Assembly (NCBI GenBank): GCA_937871145.1
Contig: CALMXN010000358.1
Span: forward strand, 1 to 6,079
Length of the DNA stretch: 6,079 nucleotides
Source: an uncultured Clostridia bacterium
GTDB lineage: Bacteria > Bacillota > Clostridia > Oscillospirales > Ruminococcaceae
Direction of reading: 5' to 3'
The notes under the pieces are model-generated. The model had not been told where the DNA came from, ran no database searches, and worked only from the letters and a program-made list of their open reading frames with translations. Numbering within the stretch: position 1 is the stretch's first letter; every line of letters starts with the position of its first letter. Positions 1-5,207 of this stretch are shown here, piece by piece. The position numbers and the translations under genes were made by a program.

Positions 1-15
1 ATTATTATATTGTAA

Positions 16-30
16 ACATTAATTTAATGT
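16..30. promoter_or_regulatory. Perfect 15-nt palindrome upstream of galE
   Basis: Two 7-bp arms, ACATTAA and TTAATGT, flank a single T. The site lies just downstream of AT-rich hexamers that could be a -10 box (TATTAT or TATATT at about 3-11) and 19 bases before the galE start codon. It could be an operator at the transcription start, but in DNA this AT-rich a chance palindrome is quite possible. The -35 region would lie outside the window. Confidence 0.25.
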
Positions 31-49
31 ATCGGAAAGGACATTTATA

Positions 50-1039
50 ATGAATATATTAGTAACAGGTGGTGCAGGATTTATCGGTTCACATACCTGC
101 GTTTCCTTGCTTGAAGCAGGTCACACAGTAGTAATAGCAGATAATCTTTGTAACAGTAAAATTGAAGCTGTTTATAATATTGAAAAAATAACAGGTAAGT
201 CTGTTAAGTTTTATAAAGCGGATGTAACTATAGAAACTGAACTTGAACCTGTATTTTCTGAAAATAATTTTAATGGAATAATTCATTTTGCGGGTTTAAA
301 AGCTGTTGGTGAGTCTGTTGAAAAACCTTTGGAATATTACTATAACAATCTTGTAAGCACAATGATGTTGCTTAAAATGTGCAGTAAATACAAAGTAAAT
401 AAGTTCGTTTTCAGTTCGTCAGCAACAGTTTATGGCAATAATGAAATTCCTTTTGTTGAAACGATGAATTTATTGCCTACTACCAACCCTTATGGCGAAA
501 CAAAGGCAATGATTGAGCGTATATTAAATGATTATGCTAACGCAAATGAAGATTTCTGTGTCAGCGCATTAAGATATTTCAACCCAATTGGTGCACACGA
601 AAGTGGCTTGATTGGTGAAGCGCCAAATGGCATTCCTAACAATCTTATGCCTTACATAACAAAAGTTGCAAAAGGCAAACTTGAAAGATTAAGAGTATTC
701 GGTGACGATTATCCTACGCTTGACGGGACTGGAGTACGTGATTATATTCACGTTGTTGACCTTGCAGAAGGTCACGTAGCGGCAATTGATCATCTTGAAA
801 AAGGCTTTAATGTTTATAACCTTGGAACAGGAAAGGGCACTTCTGTTTTCGAGCTTATCCACGCTTTTGAGGAAGCTAACAATATAAAAATCCCATACAA
901 TGTTGTCGAAAGACGTGCAGGCGATATTGCAGAGTTCTATGCAGCAACGCAAAAAGCAAAAGATGTTCTTGGCTGGGAAGCTAAAAGAGATATCCTTCAG
1001 ATGTGTAAGGATGCCTGGAACTTTGAAAAGAACAATTAA
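50..1039 (+). CDS. galE: UDP-glucose 4-epimerase GalE
   Basis: Cytosolic NAD-dependent epimerase that interconverts UDP-glucose and UDP-galactose, serving the Leland pathway and supply of UDP-galactose for surface glycans. The 329-residue protein has the full usual length. It has the N-terminal Rossmann motif TGGAGFIGS (6-14), the FSSSATVYG segment (121-129) with the catalytic Ser, the YxxxK pair Tyr148/Lys152, the RYFNPIGAH substrate loop (175-183) and the RRAGDIAEFYA segment near 288-298. Phe296 falls where E. coli GalE has Tyr299, a bulky residue that in known enzymes favours UDP-Glc/Gal over the N-acetylated substrates; this specificity is inferred. GGAAAGGA at 34-41 sits 8 nt before the ATG and supports this start. 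It looks monocistronic and is followed by its own terminator. Its stop overlaps the stop of the convergent truncated feoB. Confidence 0.96.
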   Translation: MNILVTGGAGFIGSHTCVSLLEAGHTVVIADNLCNSKIEAVYNIEKITGKSVKFYKADVTIETELEPVFSENNFNGIIHFAGLKAVGESVEKPLEYYYNNLVSTMMLLKMCSKYKVNKFVFSSSATVYGNNEIPFVETMNLLPTTNPYGETKAMIERILNDYANANEDFCVSALRYFNPIGAHESGLIGEAPNGIPNNLMPYITKVAKGKLERLRVFGDDYPTLDGTGVRDYIHVVDLAEGHVAAIDHLEKGFNVYNLGTGKGTSVFELIHAFEEANNIKIPYNVVERRAGDIAEFYAATQKAKDVLGWEAKRDILQMCKDAWNFEKNN

Positions 1040-2433
1040 ATACTCAAAAATATTACGAAGCCTCCACCGCTTAACCTGCGATGGAGGTTTTTTGTGTGAT
1101 GATATAAAAAAATCCATCTATCAACCATCCACATGGTCAGTGCTTGCTTGCCACAGGCGTTGCATTTTTTGAATTGCTTATCAAGGTTAAATGCAATTCT
1201 TGGGAGAAAGCCAGAATCCTCAAGCAAGGTGAAAAGTGGGAAGAATATTGCCATCGGGGGCAGCATAACGGATACTACCCACGCAAGAACTCTATACACT
1301 CCGAAAATCAGCATTTCATAGATGAATTTAGGCACATGAATATATTTTGCAAAATCAACAAGTTTATCTTCAATCCAGAACAGTCCGTCTGAAAGAAGTT
1401 GTGACGGATAATTTGCTCCTGTTATTGTAATCCAGAAGATTACGAGTAAAGCTAAAATCATTATTGGGTAGCCTATTATACGACTTGCGAGAAGCTTATC
1501 AATCTTTCTGTCACGGCTGTTGTATGTATCCTTGTTGAATTTAACTGTGTCATTGCATATTCCTTCAGCAGTAAGAACAAGGCAGGAAACGATCTTGCTT
1601 TTCAGCTCTTCTGAGCCAATTTTGTTCCTGTTAAGATAATCTATTGCACTGTCAACAGCATTGCTCACAGTATTATCACTCAGAATATCTGAACCAAGAT
1701 AAGTATTGACTTCATTGATGAGTGTCTGGTCATAATCAAGAAGCTTAAGTGAAAGCCACCTTGAATTTATTTTATCAGTAACATAATTTTCAATAGCTGG
1801 CTTTACTTTATTTATAGCAGTTTCAATCTGCGATATATATTTTATTGTAAGAGTTTCTGACTTGTTTTCTTCAGCAAAAAGTGTTTCAAGAGTGTTCATA
1901 AGCCTATCCATGTCTTTTTTCTTCCTTGCGGAAATTCCTACGACGGGAACGCCAAGCTCTTTTGATATTTCATCAATGTCTATTGTAATATTTTTTTTCT
2001 TTGCCTCGTCCATAAGATTTATGCATACAAGAACCTTTTTGGTGATTTCCATTGTCTGAAGTACAAGATTCAGGTTCCTTTCAAGACAGGTAGCATCGCA
2101 TACCACAATGACAGCATCAGGCTCACCAAAGCAGATATAATTTCGTGCAACCTCTTCTTCTGCTGAATGAGCCATAAGTGAATATGTACCAGGAATATCA
2201 ACAAACACATAGCCTTGATTATTAAAGGAGCAATAGCCCTGTGCGTTTGTTACAGTTTTTCCTGGCCAGTTGCCGGTGTGCTGATTAAGGCCGGTCAAAT
2301 TATTGAAAATTGTACTTTTGCCGACATTCGGATTGCCTGCAAGGGCGATAACTCTGTCAGTATCCTTTCGCTTTTTTATAACAAGACTGTTTTCTAAGGT
2401 TTTAATTCCCGTCGATTTATTTGTCAATCCCAT
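1036..2433 (-). pseudogene. feoB: 3'-truncated FeoB ferrous iron transporter
   Basis: FeoB is the inner-membrane GTPase-linked Fe(II) permease. From the ATG at 2433 the 465-residue product holds a complete G domain: G1 GNPNVGKST (33-41), the G2 threonine near 60-62, G3 DIPG (79-82), G4 NLMD (139-142) and G5 SA (168-169). A helical region follows, then the first membrane segments and the conserved stretch FPLFTLLEDSGFLPR. The family motif is entered at GKQALTM, but after Met434 the expected CMGFGCNAAG continuation is replaced by a 31-residue unrelated tail that crosses the galE terminator. FeoB proteins usually exceed 600 residues, so a third or more of the protein, including much of the membrane domain, is missing. 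I judge it a truncated and probably inactive permease. I prefer the ATG to the GTG at 2442 because that GTG lies inside the SD AGAAGGTG (2447-2440), which is 6 nt from the ATG. Confidence 0.88.
1058..1093 (+). terminator. Intrinsic terminator of galE
   Basis: The arms CCTCCACCGC (1061-1070) and GCGATGGAGG (1078-1087) pair around a 7-nt loop with one C-A mismatch, and the stem extends by AAG/TTT. The run of six T at 1088-1093 gives the U-tract on the plus strand. Read on the minus strand the mismatch becomes a G-U pair, but no U-tract follows directly, so it mainly serves galE. The minus-strand feoB frame runs straight through it, a sign that feoB has lost its natural end. Confidence 0.85.
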
Positions 2434-2457
2434 TTCCAACACCTTCTTTTATAAAGT

Positions 2458-2489
2458 ACGGAATATGAGAGCCATCCCTCATATTCCGT
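2458..2489 (-). promoter_or_regulatory. Intercistronic hairpin between feoA and feoB
   Basis: A perfect 12-bp inverted repeat, ACGGAATATGAG (2458-2469) and CTCATATTCCGT (2478-2489), encloses an 8-nt loop. It begins 6 bases after the feoA stop and ends about 10 bases before the feoB SD, filling most of the 62-nt gap. No clean U-tract follows in the direction of transcription, so a full terminator is unlikely. mRNA stabilisation or processing, or partial attenuation that sets the FeoA:FeoB ratio, is more plausible. Confidence 0.7.
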
Positions 2490-2495
2490 TTCTGA

Positions 2496-2729
2496 CTATT
2501 GGGCAACAATAATGTTCGTTGAGTCTTCTGATCTGAGGGCAATAACAGCACCTCTTATAAAATAAGCAATAGGGTCACCGGTCGGGCTTGCCTGAAGACG
2601 TTCAATTTCAGTGCCTTCTATAACCCCTATGTCCTGCAAACGCCTTTTGATACTGCCCTCAGACAAGAGCTTTACGACTTTTGCCTTATCTCCCTCTTTA
2701 AGATTTTGTAATGATGTAATATTATTCAT
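2496..2729 (-). CDS. feoA: FeoA, SH3-like partner of the FeoB transporter
   Basis: Small cytosolic protein with an SH3-like beta-barrel fold that supports FeoB-mediated Fe(II) uptake. The 77 residues span the whole domain. Visible hallmarks are LKEGDKAKV near 10-18, the RRLQDIGVIEGTEIE turn (29-43) and the C-terminal SPTGDPIAYFIRGAVIALR segment (48-66), which is very typical of clostridial FeoA. The ATG is preceded by AAAGAGGA (2745-2738) at 8 nt spacing. It is the first gene of a feoA-feoB transcript driven by the promoter at 2784-2812, with a candidate repressor operator at the start point. The gene itself looks intact, which contrasts with the truncated feoB downstream. Standalone FeoA paralogues exist, but the position directly ahead of feoB makes the assignment secure. 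Confidence 0.94.
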   Translation of the reverse strand: MNNITSLQNLKEGDKAKVVKLLSEGSIKRRLQDIGVIEGTEIERLQASPTGDPIAYFIRGAVIALRSEDSTNIIVAQ

Positions 2730-2760
2730 ATGTTTAGTCCTCTTTAAATATATTAGTGTA

Positions 2761-2777
2761 AGGAAACATTATTTCCT
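2761..2777. promoter_or_regulatory. Candidate DtxR/MntR-type operator
   Basis: AGGAAA-CATTA-TTTCCT is a perfect 6-bp palindrome; outside it the next pair mismatches and the one after that pairs again (T2759/A2779). It resembles the AGG...CCT architecture of DtxR/IdeR boxes and the AAGGAAAC core I recall from MntR boxes. Relative to the feoAB promoter it covers the predicted transcription start (about 2777) and the bases just after, the ideal place to block initiation. The divergent DtxR-family gene at 2840 is the likely source of its ligand. Binding is inferred. Confidence 0.6.
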
Positions 2778-2783
2778 AAAGCT

Positions 2784-2812
2784 ATTATATGAAGAAGATG
2801 GTTTTTTGTCAC
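2784..2812 (-). promoter_or_regulatory. Sigma-A promoter of feoAB
   Basis: Read on the minus strand: -35 GTGACA (2812-2807, five of six consensus bases), a 17-nt spacer and -10 TATAAT (2789-2784, perfect). Transcription would start near 2777 and give a feoA leader of about 48 nt. The perfect 17-nt palindrome at 2802-2818 covers the -35 box. Confidence 0.75.
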
Positions 2813-2818
2813 AAAAAA
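2802..2818. promoter_or_regulatory. Perfect palindrome over the feoAB -35 box
   Basis: TTTTTTGT and ACAAAAAA form 8-bp arms around a single C. The core TTGTCACAA is symmetric and contains the -35 hexamer used on the minus strand. It may be a second operator for another dimeric regulator. The A and T runs alone would also favour such symmetry by chance, so confidence is limited. Confidence 0.35.
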
Positions 2819-2839
2819 AGTTTTGAAGGCGGTGAAAAG

Positions 2840-3253
2840 GTGGACGAATCTAATTTTCATACTATGAAAGGTTATCAGCTTATTGAAAACTCTGCTGTTA
2901 CGCCAGCTATTGAAGATTATCTTGAAATGATATGCAGAATTCACAAAGTCAATGATGTTATAAGAGTAAACGAGCTTGCAAAATTATTGCACGTAAGGCA
3001 GTCATCTGTTACAAAAATGCTTAACAACCTTAATGATCTCGAGCTTGTTGAGTATCAGAAATACGGCTATATAAAACCGACGGTAAAAGGTCTTGAGCTT
3101 GGAAACTATCTTCTTTACAGACATTCTGTTCTGAATGTTTTTCTATGCTACATAAACAAAACCGAAAGTGAAACAGAACAGGTTGAGAAAATTGAGCATT
3201 TTTTTGACAGAAGAACAATAGACAACCTTAATAAGTTCAATAGTTCATTATAA
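2840..3253 (+). CDS. DtxR/MntR-family metal-dependent transcriptional repressor
   Basis: Cytosolic dimeric repressor that binds DNA when loaded with Fe(II) or Mn(II). From the GTG at 2840 it has 137 residues, close to the length of B. subtilis MntR. A winged helix spans about 20-90, with recognition helix RQSSVTKMLNNL (53-64) and the wing near YGYIKPTVKG. The dimerisation and metal domain follows, with no C-terminal SH3 domain. Residues aligning with the MntR ligands are all present: Asp26, Glu29, His95, Glu116, Glu119 and His120. An in-frame ATG at 2789 is unlikely to be the start because it lies inside the feoAB promoter. The GTG follows a G-rich SD-like stretch (GAAGGCGGTG, 2825-2834), and a start there gives the family's usual FHT-x-KGYQL N-terminus; the ATG at 2864 is a less likely alternative. 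It is divergent from feoAB and probably controls it. Its own promoter is not clear. Confidence 0.88.
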   Translation: MDESNFHTMKGYQLIENSAVTPAIEDYLEMICRIHKVNDVIRVNELAKLLHVRQSSVTKMLNNLNDLELVEYQKYGYIKPTVKGLELGNYLLYRHSVLNVFLCYINKTESETEQVEKIEHFFDRRTIDNLNKFNSSL

Positions 3254-3258
3254 TTATA

Positions 3259-3287
3259 TTGACTTTTAAATGGTTGTCTGCTATAAT
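3259..3287 (+). promoter_or_regulatory. Sigma-A promoter of the DUF4250 gene
   Basis: TTGACT (3259-3264), a 17-nt spacer and a perfect TATAAT (3282-3287). The predicted start near 3294 leaves about 39 nt before the ATG at 3333. It begins 6 nt after the repressor stop, so the small gene is not dependent on the upstream transcript. An in-frame ATG at 3270 falls within the spacer and is therefore not the real start. Confidence 0.8.
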
Positions 3288-3332
3288 AAACATTGTAAAA
3301 ATATTACATTTATTCAGAAAGAAGTATTAAAA

Positions 3333-3518
3333 ATGAATATGCCAATGAATCCAGTAATTCTACTCAGTTATGTCAACACTCAGTTAAGGGATAATTATGT
3401 TGACCTTGATGACCTCTGCAAGGGGCTTGACTGGAGTAAGAGCGATATTATCTATCATCTTTTAAAAATCAACTACGAATACAACGAAAGCAGTAATCAG
3501 TTCAAGCTTAAGGATTAA
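3333..3518 (+). CDS. DUF4250 family small protein
   Basis: A 61-residue acidic cytosolic protein of unknown function. The sequence pattern is that of DUF4250: NPVILLSYVNTQLRD near the start, a central DLDDLCKGLDWSKSDI segment resembling a small helix-turn-helix, then INYEYNESSNQF at the end. Family members are single-domain proteins of about this length, common in Clostridia and Bacteroidia, with no established role. The ATG at 3333 is chosen because the promoter at 3259-3287 excludes the upstream ATG and because family members begin just before the NP-x-x-LLS motif. The SD is weak (AGAAAGAAG about 8 nt upstream). An AU-rich hairpin, GGATTA/TAATCC at 3512-3529, overlaps the stop but lacks a U-tract. 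Confidence 0.8.
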   Translation: MNMPMNPVILLSYVNTQLRDNYVDLDDLCKGLDWSKSDIIYHLLKINYEYNESSNQFKLKD

Positions 3519-3536
3519 CACAATAATCCATTCTGT

Positions 3537-3565
3537 TTGACAGTTAGTAAAAATGGTATTATAAT
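3537..3565 (+). promoter_or_regulatory. Perfect consensus sigma-A promoter of the zinc-ribbon gene
   Basis: TTGACA (3537-3542), exactly 17 nt, then TATAAT (3560-3565): both boxes match consensus at every base. The predicted start near 3572 gives a leader of about 23 nt containing the SD GAGGGGG (3581-3587). This implies strong constitutive transcription unless another site represses it; I see no obvious operator. Confidence 0.88.
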
Positions 3566-3594
3566 TTGTTTAATAAATTCGAGGGGGATGTAAA

Positions 3595-5058
3595 ATGTTT
3601 TGTACAATGTGCGGTAAAGAAAATGACAATACTTCAAGATTCTGCGTTGCCTGTGGGAACAAGATTTCACAGCCGGAACCTGTTTTACAGGAAGTTATTG
3701 AAGAACAGCCACCTGTTATTGTGCCTGAAGTAAGCGAACCTGCTAAGGTTGAAGAAGTGCCGGCTCAGGTTGAAGAAGCACCAGCTCAAGTAAATGAAGC
3801 TCAAAAAGTTCCTGCTGAAACTGCTGAAGTTGGGGAAGCCCCGGCAGAAATTAAAGAAGAACCTGTTGCTGATACCGAAGAAAATAATTATACACAACAA
3901 CTGATTCAGCCGATTGAGGATATTCCTGAAGAAATTGAAGAGTCACAAGGCGAAGAGGTTATTATAGAAGAAAGTGCTCCTGTTGCTGAAGCCATTGCTT
4001 CAACAGAGCCTGAGGCTGCCCCTGAAGCTCAGAATATCTTTCCTGAAATTGCGCCTGTTACTCAAGTTGTACCAGCACAGCAGGAAGAAATTGCTCCAGT
4101 AAAAGCTAAAAAGAAAAAGGGCTTTATGTCATATACAGGGCTTGTATTCTGTTTTATCCTGCTTTTTGTTTTTGTTGTATCAATGATGGCGGGTATTATT
4201 GCAAAAATATCAATAAGCCCAAAGCAGCTTGAAAAGGATATAGATAAGATTGATGTTCTTGATATAAAGGTCGGTGAGATGATTTCTACTGATGAATATG
4301 ATGTCAAGAAGGATGATACAATTCTTGATATTGTTTCCAAGACAATTGAGAAAAACTCTGACCTTAAGGTAAGCGAAGCAGATATAAGGAAAATCTATGA
4401 AGATACTGAAATCAAGGACTATATGGCAAAAAAGGTTTCAGCATATGCAGATTATGTTTCAAACAAAAAGGATATTGACGAAATTACTTCAAAAGAAATT
4501 GCCGGACTTATCGAACAGAACAAGGATAAGATTGAAGAAATTGCTGATATAAAAATCAGCGATGATAACCTCAATAACCTTGAGAGCTATCTTGATGATA
4601 ATGCTTCTGATCTTATGGAATCACTCCAAGTAAAGAATATTGATAATAATTTGGATAAATACAATTATTCTGACTATGATTTCATATTCAACAACTGGAT
4701 GTGGATATGTGCATTTTCGGGACTGGGTATATTAATTATTCTTTTCTCATTCTTTGTGTTCAAGCTTAACAAGAATGCAGGCGGTTCTATTGTTTATCTT
4801 GGTTCAATAGCTATTTCAAGCGGTGCATTATTCCTTGCTGCTGGAATTGTAATGATGTTATCGAAGAGTAAAATTGCTGATGCTTTTGAAGAAGCAAACG
4901 GTTTTGCAAGTTCTTTAATTTCGATTATGTCATTCAGAATAATTCTTATTGGTGGAATTGTATTTGTTGCAGGAATGATTACAGTGCTGATTAAAAAGCT
5001 TGCATGTTCTGTAAAAAACAATAAAAACAAACCTGTTGAAGCCCCTCAGGTTGCTTAA
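3595..5058 (+). CDS. Zinc-ribbon multi-pass membrane protein of unknown function
   Basis: I do not recognise a specific function. The 487-residue protein starts with a zinc ribbon carrying Cys3, Cys6, Cys17 and Cys20 in the CxxCG...CxxCG form. A Glu/Pro/Ala/Val-rich disordered linker (about 25-165) includes an imperfect PAQV repeat, then a basic patch KAKKKKG. The first membrane helix is near 183-204. A lysine- and acid-rich, mostly helical domain (about 206-365) follows, then three more helices near 368-389, 398-421 and 449-466, and a short basic tail. By the positive-inside rule the ribbon and linker are probably cytosolic and the helical domain outside, giving four membrane spans. The ATG has SD GAGGGGG at 7 nt. 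It has its own consensus promoter and a terminator, so it is monocistronic. Ribbon-plus-membrane proteins of this kind are frequent in Clostridia and usually uncharacterised; a signalling or envelope role is only a guess. Confidence 0.85.
   Translation: MFCTMCGKENDNTSRFCVACGNKISQPEPVLQEVIEEQPPVIVPEVSEPAKVEEVPAQVEEAPAQVNEAQKVPAETAEVGEAPAEIKEEPVADTEENNYTQQLIQPIEDIPEEIEESQGEEVIIEESAPVAEAIASTEPEAAPEAQNIFPEIAPVTQVVPAQQEEIAPVKAKKKKGFMSYTGLVFCFILLFVFVVSMMAGIIAKISISPKQLEKDIDKIDVLDIKVGEMISTDEYDVKKDDTILDIVSKTIEKNSDLKVSEADIRKIYEDTEIKDYMAKKVSAYADYVSNKKDIDEITSKEIAGLIEQNKDKIEEIADIKISDDNLNNLESYLDDNASDLMESLQVKNIDNNLDKYNYSDYDFIFNNWMWICAFSGLGILIILFSFFVFKLNKNAGGSIVYLGSIAISSGALFLAAGIVMMLSKSKIADAFEEANGFASSLISIMSFRIILIGGIVFVAGMITVLIKKLACSVKNNKNKPVEAPQVA
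3757..3804 (+). repeat. Imperfect tandem repeat coding PAQV-EE units
   Basis: Within the linker of the zinc-ribbon protein, residues 55-61 (VPAQVEE) and 62-68 (APAQVNE) are adjacent copies of a 7-residue, 21-bp unit, with degenerate relatives around them (VPAE, APAE). The DNA copies differ at several positions, so this is an old or low-complexity repeat, not a recent slippage tract. Confidence 0.6.
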
Positions 5059-5069
5059 AATCAATATTT

Positions 5070-5096
5070 AAAGCCACGGAAATTACGTGGCTTTTT
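5070..5096 (+). terminator. Intrinsic terminator of the zinc-ribbon gene
   Basis: AAAGCCACG (5070-5078) pairs perfectly with CGTGGCTTT (5086-5094) around a 7-nt loop, and the T run at 5092-5096 supplies the U-tract. It lies 11 bases after the stop codon at 5058. Confidence 0.88.
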
Positions 5097-5130
5097 AATT
5101 ATTATTATTTTCAGTAGACGATATTTTATT

Positions 5131-5160
5131 ATACTGACTTTTTTAAGTCAGTATTTTTTT
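5131..5160 (+). terminator. Second terminator-like hairpin ahead of the coat gene
   Basis: ATACTGACTT (5131-5140) and AAGTCAGTAT (5145-5154) form a perfect 10-bp stem with a TTTT loop, followed by T5155-5160. By form it is a rho-independent terminator on the plus strand. It could back up the terminator at 5070-5096, or act as a leader attenuator if the next gene is transcribed from further upstream. The minus strand lacks a matching U-tract. Confidence 0.75.
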
Positions 5161-5187
5161 ATATTTTTTAAAAAATTAAGCATACTA
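5158..5187 (+). promoter_or_regulatory. Possible sigma-G-like promoter of the coat gene
   Basis: CATACTA at 5181-5187 equals the -10 consensus for the forespore factor sigma-G, and TTTATA at 5158-5163 (four of six against TGAATA) lies 17 nt upstream. The implied start near 5193 would place the SD almost at the 5' end of the mRNA, which is tight. No good sigma-A promoter is visible in the 5097-5192 interval. This is a suggestion only. Confidence 0.3.
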
Positions 5188-5207
5188 AATTTGGAGGTGA
5201 TAAAAAA

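Noticed and set aside
689..1117. 142-codon open frame on the minus strand opposite galE
   Set aside because: It is antisense to the highly conserved C-terminal half of galE and crosses the galE terminator; its composition is that of a shadow frame and it has no supporting start signal.
1040..1131. Frameshift rescue or split-gene continuation of FeoB in another frame
   Set aside because: No frame of the minus strand after Met434 shows the expected CMGFGCNAAG or any later FeoB motif; the DNA is galE terminator sequence, so the missing half is absent, not shifted.
2434..2442. GTG start for feoB at 2442
   Set aside because: The GTG is part of the SD sequence AGAAGGTG that serves the ATG at 2433.
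2789..2839. N-terminal extension of the DtxR-family repressor from an ATG at 2789
   Set aside because: This stretch holds the feoAB -10 and -35 boxes and a palindrome, its translation is unlike the family, and a GTG at 2840 with an SD-like site fits homologue starts.
2730..2839. Riboswitch or other structured RNA in the feoA-repressor gap
   Set aside because: The predicted feoA leader is only about 48 nt, and the symmetry present is better explained as promoter and operator DNA.
3270..3332. N-terminal extension of the DUF4250 protein from an ATG at 3270
   Set aside because: The ATG lies inside the spacer of a TTGACT-17-TATAAT promoter, and family members start at the position matching 3333.
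3512..3529. Terminator of the DUF4250 gene (GGATTA/TAATCC)
   Set aside because: A short AU-rich 6-bp stem with no U-tract; too weak to call.
3685..5030. Several minus-strand frames opposite the zinc-ribbon gene
   Set aside because: They mirror the low-complexity linker and membrane segments of the sense gene and have no start signals or recognisable domains.
5163..5176. Palindrome ATTTTTT/AAAAAAT before the coat gene
   Set aside because: Simple A and T runs; more likely low complexity or DNA curvature than a binding site.
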